Shown: piece after piece, positions 27,885-37,318 of the stretch
How the letters are laid out: each line of letters starts with the position of its first letter
Position numbering within the stretch: position 1 is the stretch's first letter
Source: Planctomycetaceae bacterium
Lineage (GTDB): Bacteria; Planctomycetota; Planctomycetia; Planctomycetales; Planctomycetaceae
Reading direction: 5' to 3'
DNA: 64,000 bases
Assembly (NCBI GenBank): GCA_020426325.1
Contig: JAGQQG010000011.1
Span: 1-64,000 of the forward strand
Notes under the pieces: model-generated
What the model saw: only the letters and a program-made list of their open reading frames with translations
What the model was told of the DNA's origin: nothing
Database searches by the model: none
Translations under genes and position numbers: made by a program

Positions 27885-28882
27885 TGGACGAGTTCCCCCG
27901 CGAATGGTTGTGCGTTCGGCAGGGTGACCACATGGCGATACGTCTTCGGCAGGACATCATTGACGCGGGACGTTGTACGGATGTGATCGCTGAACGACTT
28001 TGCTCCAACGCCGTCGATGTCTTGTTCGGCCGTGACAATGCCCAACGTGATTGCGATTGCTGAAGGAGGTTGACCCTCCACGATGGTGTCCCAAGAGTCC
28101 GTCCACTCCAGTCCGTTCCAGTAGGCGAAGTTTAAGGAGACGACTTCAGGGGCGAGGATCCGGGCATGAGTGGACAGCGTCTCCAGATCACCCGTCTCAC
28201 TCGCATGTTGCACCAGGAGACGATCCCCTTCCAGTCGCGTGAGGCCCGTGACGGTGCCCGCACGCGGAGCGTCCAGCAGAGACCCGTCATACGCTGCTTG
28301 AGCCACTTGACCGGCCAGCCCTGATGCTCCACGTACCGCGAGGAAGTAGTTGACGGCAGCCAGATCACTGTGTGATGTGGGCGAATCGGTCGTTTGGCCG
28401 ACAATCCGCGAGGGACGGCTGATATGCAGCACAAGCGACTGGCTGTCACCGAACACGCCGCTACTCTCATTCGCGAACGCCTCGTCCGGGGATGCCTTTT
28501 CGATCACAACCTCGACATCTTCTTCGGCAGCCGCTTCATCGGTCTGTGTCGCGTCCTCTTGGATGACGAACACAACTGAACGAATGTCAGACTCGATCGT
28601 CCGGAACAGGGCTCGCACGAGTTGGGCCTGCTCCATTTGCTCTCGCCCAGCAGTCGAGAGTTGATACGACACGTTGATGGACGCATAGACAGCGCTCAGC
28701 AGCACCACCGTCAGGGCGAGGGCGACGAGGACCTCGATGAGTGTGAAGCCGCGTCGGGTTGTGGGTTGAGGGTGAATGGTTGAAGGTCGAGAGTCGAAGG
28801 TCGAGCGGTGATTGTCATGGGAACGATCGGGACATCGACCATCCACTCCCCACTGCCTACTGGCCACTGCCCATTTCCTCAC
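27881..28882 (-). CDS. gspJ: Type II secretion minor pseudopilin GspJ
   Basis: A 333-residue pseudopilin. The prepilin cleavage motif RRG-FTLIEVLVALALTVVLL is clear, but it is preceded by about 44 residues instead of the usual 5-25. That leader is coded almost entirely by heptanucleotide repeats (28757-28805 and 28843-28884). The start is GTG and overlaps the gspI stop as GTGA. The mature part has a beta-rich head with the DLETLSTHARILAPEVVSLN and WNGLEWTDSWDT blocks typical of GspJ. GspD, E, F, G, H, I, K, L and M are all in the same operon. Confidence 0.87.
   Translation of the reverse strand: MRKWAVASRQWGVDGRCPDRSHDNHRSTFDSRPSTIHPQPTTRRGFTLIEVLVALALTVVLLSAVYASINVSYQLSTAGREQMEQAQLVRALFRTIESDIRSVVFVIQEDATQTDEAAAEEDVEVVIEKASPDEAFANESSGVFGDSQSLVLHISRPSRIVGQTTDSPTSHSDLAAVNYFLAVRGASGLAGQVAQAAYDGSLLDAPRAGTVTGLTRLEGDRLLVQHASETGDLETLSTHARILAPEVVSLNFAYWNGLEWTDSWDTIVEGQPPSAIAITLGIVTAEQDIDGVGAKSFSDHIRTTSRVNDVLPKTYRHVVTLPNAQPFAGELVQ
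28757..28805. repeat. Heptanucleotide array inside gspJ leader (GGTTGAG type)
   Basis: Seven consecutive 7-mers: GGTTGTG, GGTTGAG, GGTGAAT, GGTTGAA, GGTCGAG, AGTCGAA, GGTCGAG. They are coding on the minus strand and give the PSTIHPQPTT part of the GspJ leader. The unit is the same as at the gspH start. Confidence 0.85.
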
Positions 28883-28884
28883 GG
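28843..28884. repeat. Heptanucleotide array at the gspI/gspJ junction (CCACTGC type)
   Basis: Six 7-mers: CCACTCC, CCACTGC, CTACTGG, CCACTGC, CCATTTC, CTCACGG. The array contains the GTG start of gspJ and the stop of gspI. The unit is close to the arrays between gspK and gspL. Confidence 0.8.
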
Positions 28885-29334
28885 CGACACCTCCGTGGCA
28901 GCGGCATCAATGAACAGCTGTGGGTTACGAACAAGGCGTGTGAGTGTGAAACCAGCATTCTCAGTGCGGCTGAGCTGCTGGTGGGTGACGCTCACGTCGA
29001 GTTGCAGGAGATCCGGGTGCGGACCATCGATGATCGACAAGCTCCACAGCCAGCGCCCATCGTCAACAAACGGCTGTTCCTGGACGGCGACCATTGGCTC
29101 GACTCCGGCGATCACTTCGGCGAGCTTGGCCTCACACCGTAAGATCGCTTCACTTCGCAGCTGCCCTTCGGTCGCGGCGAGTGTTCCCACGTTGATCACT
29201 TGTCCGATGGCGGCAATCGCACCGAGAAAGATGCCCAAGGCCAGCAACACCTCGAACAGCGTGATCCCTCGACGGGCAGATCGTCGAGTGAGAAAGGGAC
29301 AGATTCTCCGCTGATTGAGTCGGCTGCGTGTCAT
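28879..29334 (-). CDS. gspI: Type II secretion minor pseudopilin GspI
   Basis: A 151-residue pseudopilin. The leader MTRSRLNQRRICPFLTRRSARRG ends in the prepilin peptidase site RG-ITLFEVLLALGIFLG, with the Glu at position +5 and a hydrophobic helix. The short beta-rich head (with MVAVQEQPFVDDGRWLWSLS) fits GspI by size. Its ATG overlaps the gspH stop as ATGA, and its stop overlaps the gspJ GTG as GTGA, so H-I-J-K are tightly coupled. Confidence 0.85.
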   Translation of the reverse strand: MTRSRLNQRRICPFLTRRSARRGITLFEVLLALGIFLGAIAAIGQVINVGTLAATEGQLRSEAILRCEAKLAEVIAGVEPMVAVQEQPFVDDGRWLWSLSIIDGPHPDLLQLDVSVTHQQLSRTENAGFTLTRLVRNPQLFIDAAATEVSP

Positions 29335-29957
29335 CGCTGGCTGGCCTCACGTTGGAGCGGACCTGTCGAGACACTGCCCGTCAGGCCACGCAGCGAGACA
29401 TCAATCGAGCGACCACTCTCGTCCTTGATGCGAAACGTCGCGTCGCTGGATGTTCCATCTGCAAAGAACAGCAGCGGCGGAGCCCAGGCAGTGGTTTCCA
29501 ACTCGTGGGCATCGATCAGGTTGGCAAACGCTTCGCGCGGCAAGCTCTCGACGACTGTTGCAGTGAACAGTCGCTCATCGGTTGACGTGAATTGACACGA
29601 CTCGTCGATCCTGCCGCTCAGGACGGGATAGATCTGCAATTGAGGAGAAGTCGAGTCGACACTTGTGGTAGCGTCGATGTTCTCCGGCGGATCAAACGGG
29701 ATAACAGTGAATCGCTGGCCACCGGGTTCATAGCGGAACTGGTACGTCAGCCCCGTATCGATTGCCTTGATGCGTGTCCCTAACACAGCCGTCTGTGCTG
29801 CTAATGCCGAGTCTCGAATGGCGGCCTCGCCCATATATCTCGTAACCGATGGCCATGTGATACCGACAATGACGGCCATCGCACTCAGGACCAGAAGCAC
29901 CTCCAGCAGCGTGAAGCCGTGTCGGTTGAGGGTTGAGGGTTGAGGGTTGAGGGTCAT
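29331..29957 (-). CDS. gspH: Type II secretion minor pseudopilin GspH
   Basis: A 208-residue pseudopilin with the prepilin motif RHG-FTLLEVLLVLSAMAVIVG. I place the start at the ATG at 29957, giving a 13-residue leader (MTLNPQPSTLNRHG). Most of this leader is coded by four perfect GGTTGAG heptamers read on the other strand. A longer in-frame extension to 30050 would overlap gspG and is not favoured. The head region ends RSIDVSLRGLTGSV, the C-terminal beta hairpin expected of GspH. It lies 44 bases after gspG. Confidence 0.82.
   Translation of the reverse strand: MTLNPQPSTLNRHGFTLLEVLLVLSAMAVIVGITWPSVTRYMGEAAIRDSALAAQTAVLGTRIKAIDTGLTYQFRYEPGGQRFTVIPFDPPENIDATTSVDSTSPQLQIYPVLSGRIDESCQFTSTDERLFTATVVESLPREAFANLIDAHELETTAWAPPLLFFADGTSSDATFRIKDESGRSIDVSLRGLTGSVSTGPLQREASQR
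29924..29951. repeat. Four perfect GGTTGAG heptamers at the gspH start
   Basis: An exact tandem array of four GGTTGAG units (CTCAACC on the coding strand), starting four bases inside the gspH ATG. It codes LNPQPSTLN. The repeat also occurs in diverged form in the gspJ leader and in the DUF1553 gene at 10218. Confidence 0.95.
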
Positions 29958-30000
29958 AACGGGACTCTCACAGATACAAACGCCGCTCGCGGTTTCGCTG

Positions 30001-30474
30001 TTACACAGAGGCCGGAGTCGTCCAGTTGTTGATGTCATCTCCCGATCCATCGTCGTTTTTAAGGTCTCGTCCGGATGACCAGATGGCCGGTTTGTCGCGA
30101 TCTGACTTGCTGTTGGGGTACTCGTAGTGCAACGGCGTCCCCCACGCGTCGAGTGGCATCTCGTCGAGGACTGGTTCGATCGGGCGACCGGTCTGGGGAT
30201 CGTTCCCGGGATTGATCAGTTTCTCGAAAACTTCATCTCCCCCCTGAGGATACTCTCCCTGATTGCTGACAGAGAATAACTTGACGGCCTGTTCCAGTCC
30301 GTGAATGCTGGCCTGCGTTGCCTTGATGTTGGCGGTCTGTTGCTGGCCGAGGAACCGGGGCACGACCATCGCGGCGATGACGCCCAGAATGGCCAGCACG
30401 ATGAGCACTTCCAGCAGTGTGAAGCCGCTGCGGCTTGCACGAATTGACTGTCGATGGCGGGGATTACGATACAT
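30001..30474 (-). CDS. gspG: Type II secretion major pseudopilin GspG
   Basis: A 157-residue major pseudopilin. The leader MYRNPRHRQSIRASRSG is followed by FTLLEVLIVLAILGVIAAMV. The mature protein keeps the GspG hallmarks: DAWGTPLHYEYP, and the calcium-binding C-terminal loop SSGRDLKNDDGSGDDINNW. I chose the ATG at 30474, which has TAAGGAT upstream; a longer frame reaches 30576. It is the main subunit of the pseudopilus and lies just downstream of gspF. Confidence 0.92.
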   Translation of the reverse strand: MYRNPRHRQSIRASRSGFTLLEVLIVLAILGVIAAMVVPRFLGQQQTANIKATQASIHGLEQAVKLFSVSNQGEYPQGGDEVFEKLINPGNDPQTGRPIEPVLDEMPLDAWGTPLHYEYPNSKSDRDKPAIWSSGRDLKNDDGSGDDINNWTTPASV

Positions 30475-30594
30475 GAAACTATCCTTAGATGTTCTCATCT
30501 GGTGTTTGAACTCTGAGATGCGAGATTTCGGTTGCGGGTGAGCGACAGTGGCTCGGCAGGAGCCTCGCCCTCCCATGATGTCGTTGATCTGATT

Positions 30595-31803
30595 CTAGAC
30601 AACTCCTGAGCTTTGCAGGATGGGAACGAGTAACGCAACGACCACAAACAACACGATTGCGGCCATAACGAGTAGCAGCAAAGGCTCCAACATGCGGACG
30701 GCGATGTCGAGTTCCCGGTTGGTACGACGTTCGAGATTGTCCGCGATGTCGATTAACACGTTCTCAAGATTGTTCGCTTCTTCTCCGACGGAGATCATCT
30801 CGACGATCTCCGTGGGGAATTGTTGACTTTGAGAGAGAGGCTTCGCCAGCGACTTCCCCTCCGAGATGTTCTCGGCAGCCTGCTCGATCGCTGTCGTGAG
30901 CACGACATTGCCGGTCGCGTCCTTGGCGATGCGCAGCGACTGCAGGATGGGCACGCCGTTCCTCAGCAAAGTGCCCAGGATGCGGCAAAAACGTGCGATG
31001 GCGAGACTCTTCACGATTCGACCGAACCCGGAAACACGCAGGCGTGCCGAGTCGAGATGCCATCGCCCCTGTTCTGTCCGGGATGCTTGACGCAGTGCGA
31101 CGGCCGCTGCGATAACGAGTCCAACCGCGACCCACCAGTATTGCTGGGCCGAATCGCTGAAGTTTAACAGGGCCGTTGTCGCCCAGGGCAGATCGCCTCG
31201 CTGAGCCATGCGATTGAAGATCGGTTCAAACTTCGGCACGAAGTACACGAGCAGCACGCCGACGATGATCGTGCCGAACACCAGCAGAAACACCGGATAG
31301 ACGAGTGCTCCGACGACCCGCCCTTTGAGTTCCTCCTGATGATCCGTGAACGCGGCGATCCGTTTGAGGACTTCTTCCAGGAATCCCCCCTCTTCACCCG
31401 CGCGAATCATGCTGACAACCAGCTCATTGAACGCAGCCGGATGCGCTTTCATCGCCTCGAACAACGGCGTGCCGTCCGCAACTCGACCGCGGACATCCTC
31501 CAGGACCAGACCGAGCGCAGGACTCGTTGACTGCTGCTGGAGCAATTCGAGCGATCGCAAGAGCGGGACTCCGGACTTCAGCAGATCGGCAAGCTGTCCG
31601 TAGAAGATCGACAGAACTCGTGGCTTGACCTTTCGCCCGACGTAGCGCTGCTGAGACTTCGCGTCTTCTGCCAGATCCACACTGACCGGAAACAACTGCC
31701 GCATGGCCAACGAAGCGAGCGCATCCTGCTCGGTCGTCGCAGTGAGGACGCCTGTCACTTGCTGACCAGAGAGTTCACGGGCTGTGTATTGGAAGTCAGG
31801 CAT
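30595..31803 (-). CDS. gspF: Type II secretion inner-membrane platform protein GspF
   Basis: A 402-residue platform protein with the two GspF domains (about 70-195 and 270-395). Hallmarks include FYGQLADLLKSGVPLLRSLELL, VSMIRAGEEGGFLEEVLKRIA, FCRILGTLLRNGVPILQSLRIA and MISVGEEANNLENVLIDIAD. Three hydrophobic segments are visible near 170, 215 and 375. It interacts with GspE and GspL. It is separated from gspE by an 83-base spacer built of heptanucleotide repeats. Confidence 0.95.
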   Translation of the reverse strand: MPDFQYTARELSGQQVTGVLTATTEQDALASLAMRQLFPVSVDLAEDAKSQQRYVGRKVKPRVLSIFYGQLADLLKSGVPLLRSLELLQQQSTSPALGLVLEDVRGRVADGTPLFEAMKAHPAAFNELVVSMIRAGEEGGFLEEVLKRIAAFTDHQEELKGRVVGALVYPVFLLVFGTIIVGVLLVYFVPKFEPIFNRMAQRGDLPWATTALLNFSDSAQQYWWVAVGLVIAAAVALRQASRTEQGRWHLDSARLRVSGFGRIVKSLAIARFCRILGTLLRNGVPILQSLRIAKDATGNVVLTTAIEQAAENISEGKSLAKPLSQSQQFPTEIVEMISVGEEANNLENVLIDIADNLERRTNRELDIAVRMLEPLLLLVMAAIVLFVVVALLVPILQSSGVV

Positions 31804-31886
31804 CGTTCAGGGAACAGCGTTGAGGGAACAGCGAACAGGAAATAGCGAACAAAACACGCTTTCACTGTTCGTTATTCCCTATTCGT
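31804..31886. repeat. Inverted heptanucleotide arrays between gspE and gspF
   Basis: The whole spacer is 7-base periodic: CGTTCAG, GGAACAG, CGTTGAG, GGAACAG, CGAACAG, GAAATAG, CGAACAA, then after a short centre GTTCGTT, ATTCCCT, ATTCGTT. The right part is complementary in type to the left, so the spacer can fold into a hairpin within the operon mRNA. Confidence 0.85.
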
Positions 31887-33569
31887 TCAAGTCACGTCTC
31901 CTCGGGTAATGCGCACAACCTCGTCGAGACTGGTGATTCCAATTTTGGCCTTCTCCCAAGCGGATTGTCGCAGCGTCAACATGCCTTGCTTGAGGGCGTG
32001 ATCGCGGATGTCGCCGGCGCTGGCGCGGTTGACGCAGAGTTTGCGAACCTGCGGGTCGTTGAGCAGGAGTTCAAAGACACCGGTCCGGTTTGTGTAGCCG
32101 ACGTCACGGCAGACGCGGCAGCCAACGGGACGCCAAAGCCGATCCACTGAATCCCTCCCGAGGTCGGGCGGTAGTTTGTCCCTGTCGGGTTGATATTCTT
32201 CGCGGCACTTGGGGCACAGTTCGCGAATGAGTCGCTGAGCCAACACACCTTCGACCGTACTGGCGACGAGGTACGGTTCGACACCCATGTCGATCAACCG
32301 GGTGAAGGCGCTGGGGGCGTCGTTCGTGTGCAGGGTGCTGAAAACAAGGTGCCCTGTGAGCGACGCCTGAATGGCACTCGTTGCCGTTTCACCATCGCGG
32401 ATTTCGCCGATGAGCACGACGTCCGGATCGTGTCGCAGGATCGACCGCAGACCGGCTGCGAATGTGAGGCCAATCTTGGTGTGCACCTGAATCTGACTGA
32501 TCCCGTCCATGTGGTATTCAACCGGATCTTCGACAGTGACTATCTTTGTCTCGGGCGATTTGATCTCGTTGAGGGCTGAATACAGGGTCGTTGTTTTCCC
32601 TGAACCGGTTGGTCCGGTGACGAGCACGATGCCATGCGGGAGTGAGATGAGTTCCTGAAATGGCTCTGCGACCTCCAACGGCATGCCGACGCTGGCGAGG
32701 TTGAAGACCATGCGGCCTTTATCGAGCAAACGCAGGACGATGCCTTCGCCGTGAATCATGGGGATGATCGATACTCGCACATCGACGTCTCGACCGGAGA
32801 CACGGAGCTTGATGCGTCCGTCCTGGGGCAATCGCTTCTCTGCGATATTCAACCGCGACATGATCTTGAGCCGAGTCACGATGGCCGATGCAAAGTGGTT
32901 GATCTCCGGCGGGACCGGCTGAGGACGAAGCATGCCGTCGATGCGGTTACGGATGGTGAGTCCATGCTCACCGGGCTCAACATGCACGTCGCTGGCACGT
33001 TGTTCGAGTGCTTCGATGAGCAACTCGTTGACGAGACGGATCACGGAGGCCGCTTGGGCTTCTTCGGCCAGTTCACCTAGTTCGCTCGGCAAGTCTTCAA
33101 GGAGTTCAACTCCTTCCTCCGACCGCTGGGCGACGAGTTCGTTAATCGTATCGCCACCGACGCCCAGGCTACCCTTGATGAGATCGACGATCTCCTGTCG
33201 GCAGGCCAGGACCGGATCGACGCGGCAGCCTCCCAGGGAACTCAGTTCATCGAGAGCTTCAAGATCGAAAGGATCACTGGTGGCCATCCGCACACGGCCG
33301 TCCATCGCTTCGAGCGGCAGCACCTCATGACGGAAGATGGCCGTCGTGGGGAATCGAGAGATGAGCGGCATGTCGACCTGAAAGTTCTTGAGATCGACGA
33401 AAGGGATCCCCAGTTCTTCACCCAGCGCACGGAGGGCGTCTTCCTCCCTGATCGCTCCCATCTCGACGAGGATCTGGTCGACACGTTTGCCGTTCGCCTT
33501 TGAGCGCGCGGACTCCATCTGCTGCTGATCAATCAAGCCACGCCGCAGTAAGAGTCCGCCAATCTCCAT
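31887..33569 (-). CDS. gspE: Type II secretion ATPase GspE
   Basis: A 560-residue assembly ATPase. The N1E/N2E domains occupy about 1-150 ([15 protein letters not shown]). The motor domain has Walker [16 protein letters not shown] near 315, the Asp box, Walker [14 protein letters not shown] near 385, and the His box [16 protein letters not shown] four-cysteine zinc motif, CPKC...CRVC, lies near 455-490 as in GspE. Its ATG comes two bases after the stop of the upstream GspD-like gene. It powers pseudopilus extension through GspL and GspF. Confidence 0.96.
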   Translation of the reverse strand: MEIGGLLLRRGLIDQQQMESARSKANGKRVDQILVEMGAIREEDALRALGEELGIPFVDLKNFQVDMPLISRFPTTAIFRHEVLPLEAMDGRVRMATSDPFDLEALDELSSLGGCRVDPVLACRQEIVDLIKGSLGVGGDTINELVAQRSEEGVELLEDLPSELGELAEEAQAASVIRLVNELLIEALEQRASDVHVEPGEHGLTIRNRIDGMLRPQPVPPEINHFASAIVTRLKIMSRLNIAEKRLPQDGRIKLRVSGRDVDVRVSIIPMIHGEGIVLRLLDKGRMVFNLASVGMPLEVAEPFQELISLPHGIVLVTGPTGSGKTTTLYSALNEIKSPETKIVTVEDPVEYHMDGISQIQVHTKIGLTFAAGLRSILRHDPDVVLIGEIRDGETATSAIQASLTGHLVFSTLHTNDAPSAFTRLIDMGVEPYLVASTVEGVLAQRLIRELCPKCREEYQPDRDKLPPDLGRDSVDRLWRPVGCRVCRDVGYTNRTGVFELLLNDPQVRKLCVNRASAGDIRDHALKQGMLTLRQSAWEKAKIGITSLDEVVRITRGDVT

Positions 33570-33571
33570 CG

Positions 33572-36500
33572 TTACCGGTCTCCTCGATCTCGTCCGAAGC
33601 GTCGCCGTCCGGAACCCGAATTGTCACCTCCCTGTCGAATACTTTCGAGTCCACCTCGACCATCGCTCCCGTTGCCTCTCCCCTCACGAAGTTGTCGGAA
33701 GAACTCGATACGACGTTGGATATCATCGGCTTGTGGCGTCTCGGTGTTTGGCGACTGACGTGTTTGATCTCCAGACGTCGTTGAGGATGTCCTCGCAGCA
33801 CTTGCGGTCGACGAGACGGTTACGCGCGGGATCAGTGAACTCAGTGTGTTCTGCACGGCCGATGCGTTCGTATTCTCCAGCGAGACTACGCGGACTGTCC
33901 GTCGGGCTTCGCGGGCAGCATTGTCGACCGACTGCACGAGTTGTTCGATTTCGTGAAAAATGGATTCACTTGATGACACGATCAGGTTGCTTGTTTGACG
34001 GTCGATTCCGATCGTGACCTTGGGTTCGCTGAGTGGTGCAGATTCATCTCCACCGCGACTCCCTCTGTCGCCGCGACCGCCGCCGAGCAGTGCTGCGAAT
34101 GCACCTCCAGGGACACCCGCACCACGCGGAGCCTGCAATTCGGGTTCATAGACACTCTTGACGATCTCGTAGACTTCGTTGATCTCAGCATACTTGACGG
34201 GGATCATCCGGGGGACACGATCACGGAGGGACTCGGTGAGCCCCGAGGCATCGAGGACTTCCAGCATGTCCCGGACCTCATCGACCCGATAGGTGGGACC
34301 GCTGACAAACAGCGCGTTCAGCCGAACGTCCGGGATGATGCGAAGTGTTTGTGGACCGGTGCCGAGGCTGTTGAGACCTGTCATCTGGCCGACGCTGCTG
34401 CCGAACGAACTGACACCGCTCGTGAGCATGCCGAGGACGCCGGAGGAACTCGATGATGTCTGACTGACGCTACTGTCAGGGAAGAGTTGCTCCAGCATGG
34501 CCGATGCTTCGGTCGCATCGGCCGACTGGAGGGGGATGACGGTCCAGGTGGTGCGCGGCGGGATCGCCTGCAGGACGTCTTCGAGCATCTGCTCCATCTC
34601 GTCGAGAGCCTCCTGGTCCTGCGAGATCAACACCAGATCGCTGCCCGTGACCCGAATGGTGACCGGTGATGCCCCTGCTGGTTCTAACGTGTCGACCGAT
34701 GACGTGTCCTCCGCATCATCAACACTCACCATAAAGGGGTCCGCGGTTCTCACATCACGAGACGTCTGCTGATCTTCCTCAGCGGGCGCATTGGACGCGG
34801 CAGGTGGCGGCTCAGGCGTGTGACGAGGTTCGTCTTCGAGAACTCGTGGTCCTCCCTGGAAGGTTCCGGGAGGGTTGACGACCCGGATCGAACTCCCTTT
34901 GCGTGTCTTCCAAAGCTGTTCGAGGATGGGGAGCACTTCGGCCGGATCACGGCTGCTGAGGTTGAAGGTCCGGATGGGACCACGGTTGGATCGTGCGCTC
35001 CCCGTGCCGTCTTCGCCCAGGTCAGTGAGGACTTGCCGCACCTGCAGGATCTGACTTTCCGTACCTCGAATCATGACCTGTCGTCCAATCATGTCGGCCT
35101 GGATCGTGGGCGCATTGTCTCCATCACGAATGAACAAACCTTGTAGCGTGAGCACCGCGAGCGACGGGTCCATGTTGGAGAGTGGGATTACGGAAACCTG
35201 CGTGCCGCCGCCGGCTCCATCCAGCTTGCGAATGAGTTCGCGAACCTCTTCGTGCTGAACGGGGGTTGCCATGATATTGATCAGCCCGTTACGACCGTCC
35301 TCATTGACAACGATCCCCGGCATCAATGCATCAATAGACTTCGTCACCTCACGCGCATCCGAGTTGGAGACGGCATAGGTGAAGAGGTAGGGCTTCTTGC
35401 TCATGAAGCTGCCGCTCGCCTCGACATCGATTGTTTTAACAGCTTCTTCGATAATCTGATGTTCCGATGGTGAGGCTGTCGCCAGCAGCCGATTGGTTCG
35501 CGGGTCTGCAATGATGCGTGCATTCGACATGTTCGCCGAGCCGATGGCATCACGGCTCGATTCGCGATCACGAGAGCGGAAATCGAAACGGCCGCGATCA
35601 GAGGTCGAACTGACATTGGTGACGCCGGTAGCCACGCCAAGCATATGTTTGATGAGCAATTCGGCTTCTTCGGCAGAGATGTTGGTCAGCGTGTAAGGAC
35701 GAAAGATCATGTCTTCCGAACCAGGCGCCACGTTCTGCAGCATGGACTGGATGCGGCGAAGGTTCGAGCCGATGTCCGTTACAATCAATGAGTTCGTGGC
35801 CGTCATGCCGACGACGGTCCCCTGTGGCCCTTTGAGCTTTTCAACTTCACCGGCCACAAGATTGACATCAGCACCTGCAAGCGGGAAGACGACCGTCAGC
35901 AACTCATTACGTCCCCGATTGAGCAACTCACTGGCATCAATTGTGGGAACGAGATTCGGTGGGATGCCCTGATCGATGTTAAGGCTGACCAGGAAGTTGT
36001 CACGCCTGACGAGCACATAGCCCCGAGCCAGGAGGTAGCCATTGAGGACGTCCAACGCTTCGGTAACGGTGTATTGCTTGTCGTCATAGTGATTGAATGT
36101 GCCCGGCGGAACATCATTGAGGTCGAGAGTCAGACCAGCAACGTCAGCGAAGCGTTGCAGCACGATTGACCAAGGGGCGTATCGAAAATTGAATGAGAGA
36201 GTGGGGCCGTTGTCACCGCGAGGCGTTTGATCGCGAGCCGTCGATTGTTGTCCGTCAACGGCGGCAAAGGATGCAACCGCTTCCGCACCTTCCGGGACGT
36301 CCATCTCAAACGCTGCCCGCTTCGCGGGAGCCTGGGGAGGTGCCGTGTTTGTGGTCGCTGCTCCGTCCTGACTTCCCAGCGGCGGGCCGAGGCGCTGTTG
36401 CCATGACTGCTGTTGTTCAGGCGTCAGGACGGCTGCAAACTTCGTATTCCATTCTTCATCGAACTTCGCACGATCCTCTTCGGAGGCACGAAAGCCCAAC

Positions 36501-37030
36501 TCGCGGCGGGCGTTATCCCGTTCTTCGACGAGGGTTTTGATTTGTGATTTCTGATCATCGGTGAGTCCCAGACTCTCCGCGACCTCGTCCTGACCAAGCG
36601 CACGCAGACCCTGTTGCTGGAGTGACACCTGTTGCAGCCGCGTTGTCTGCTGCTCATTGAGGATCGACTTGAGCTGTTCGTCCGACTCACGACGTCGTTG
36701 CTCGAAAGCGGATCGCATTTCTTCCCGGAGAGCTTCCCGCTCCTCGTCTGTCGTTGCATCCCGCATTCTTTGAAAGAGGTCTCCATTGTCACCAAAGTTA
36801 CGTGCCTGCTCACCCAACTCCTCGATTTGCTGAATCTGCTCCTCTGTGAGGTTCAATTCCGAGCGGACATCATCGCTGCGGAGCGTCCCCAACAAACCAC
36901 GGTCGCCGCCACGACCACCACCCCTGCCGCCTCGTCCTGGTTGGGCCTGCGTGACGTCCGCGCACAGGATCGCAACGAAACAGGCGATCAGCAAGGTGAC
37001 CACTGATTGAAATGGTTGTCTCATGCGCAT
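33572..37030 (-). CDS. GspD-like N-domain repeat protein lacking a secretin barrel, with LTxxQ N-terminus
   Basis: A 1152-residue exported protein and first gene of the secretion operon. After a signal peptide and a Gly/Arg-rich tract, residues about 45-215 contain three LTxxQ-type helical segments ([41 protein letters not shown]), as in Spy/CpxP-like or metal-sensing periplasmic proteins. An N0-like module ([20 protein letters not shown]...DVPPGTF) at about 275-350 parallels that of the secretin at 18796. About seven N1/N3-type modules follow. The chain ends in a disordered Ser/Gly/Arg-rich tail, and none of the secretin signature is present. It may build or extend the periplasmic ring or gate; that is inference. 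Confidence 0.8.
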   Translation of the reverse strand: MRMRQPFQSVVTLLIACFVAILCADVTQAQPGRGGRGGGRGGDRGLLGTLRSDDVRSELNLTEEQIQQIEELGEQARNFGDNGDLFQRMRDATTDEEREALREEMRSAFEQRRRESDEQLKSILNEQQTTRLQQVSLQQQGLRALGQDEVAESLGLTDDQKSQIKTLVEERDNARRELGFRASEEDRAKFDEEWNTKFAAVLTPEQQQSWQQRLGPPLGSQDGAATTNTAPPQAPAKRAAFEMDVPEGAEAVASFAAVDGQQSTARDQTPRGDNGPTLSFNFRYAPWSIVLQRFADVAGLTLDLNDVPPGTFNHYDDKQYTVTEALDVLNGYLLARGYVLVRRDNFLVSLNIDQGIPPNLVPTIDASELLNRGRNELLTVVFPLAGADVNLVAGEVEKLKGPQGTVVGMTATNSLIVTDIGSNLRRIQSMLQNVAPGSEDMIFRPYTLTNISAEEAELLIKHMLGVATGVTNVSSTSDRGRFDFRSRDRESSRDAIGSANMSNARIIADPRTNRLLATASPSEHQIIEEAVKTIDVEASGSFMSKKPYLFTYAVSNSDAREVTKSIDALMPGIVVNEDGRNGLINIMATPVQHEEVRELIRKLDGAGGGTQVSVIPLSNMDPSLAVLTLQGLFIRDGDNAPTIQADMIGRQVMIRGTESQILQVRQVLTDLGEDGTGSARSNRGPIRTFNLSSRDPAEVLPILEQLWKTRKGSSIRVVNPPGTFQGGPRVLEDEPRHTPEPPPAASNAPAEEDQQTSRDVRTADPFMVSVDDAEDTSSVDTLEPAGASPVTIRVTGSDLVLISQDQEALDEMEQMLEDVLQAIPPRTTWTVIPLQSADATEASAMLEQLFPDSSVSQTSSSSSGVLGMLTSGVSSFGSSVGQMTGLNSLGTGPQTLRIIPDVRLNALFVSGPTYRVDEVRDMLEVLDASGLTESLRDRVPRMIPVKYAEINEVYEIVKSVYEPELQAPRGAGVPGGAFAALLGGGRGDRGSRGGDESAPLSEPKVTIGIDRQTSNLIVSSSESIFHEIEQLVQSVDNAAREARRTVRVVSLENTNASAVQNTLSSLIPRVTVSSTASAARTSSTTSGDQTRQSPNTETPQADDIQRRIEFFRQLREGRGNGSDGRGGLESIRQGGDNSGSGRRRFGRDRGDR

Positions 37031-37318
37031 TCGATTTCCCTGGTTCCCTGCAAGGAACTACTCTGTGTACCGGTCGTCAGCTTCGCCGGTATACACCCGG
37101 AAAGTATTTTATTGGATCTCAGTGACTTCACGTCTACACTGAACCTCTGAGGCGACGATGATGTGTGGGACAGGTTTAATCTCACAGTCTGGTCGAATGT
37201 CCCTTATTCTAAACGGTTTATCGTCGCATGGGGCGTCTCCTCTATCATGAGGACGTCAACTCCGCGGTGATTCCGGCAAACATTGAGCAGTTATCCATAA
37301 ATCAGGGACAGTTCGCCC
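37031..37318. promoter_or_regulatory. Divergent intergenic region upstream of the secretion operon
   Basis: The 288 bases between the first secretion gene (minus) and the EF-hand gene (plus) must carry the start signals of both. The stretch at about 37085-37215 is AT-richer than its surroundings. I cannot point to convincing sigma-70 boxes or operators, so no exact promoter is given. Confidence 0.4.

Noticed and set aside
27054-27986. A 310-codon plus-strand frame opposite gspK and gspJ
   Set aside because: It runs across two coupled operon genes and has no recognisable domain.
28757-29957. CRISPR array suggested by regularly spaced repeats
   Set aside because: The units are 7 bases with no unique spacers and no cas genes; they are tandem heptanucleotide repeats.
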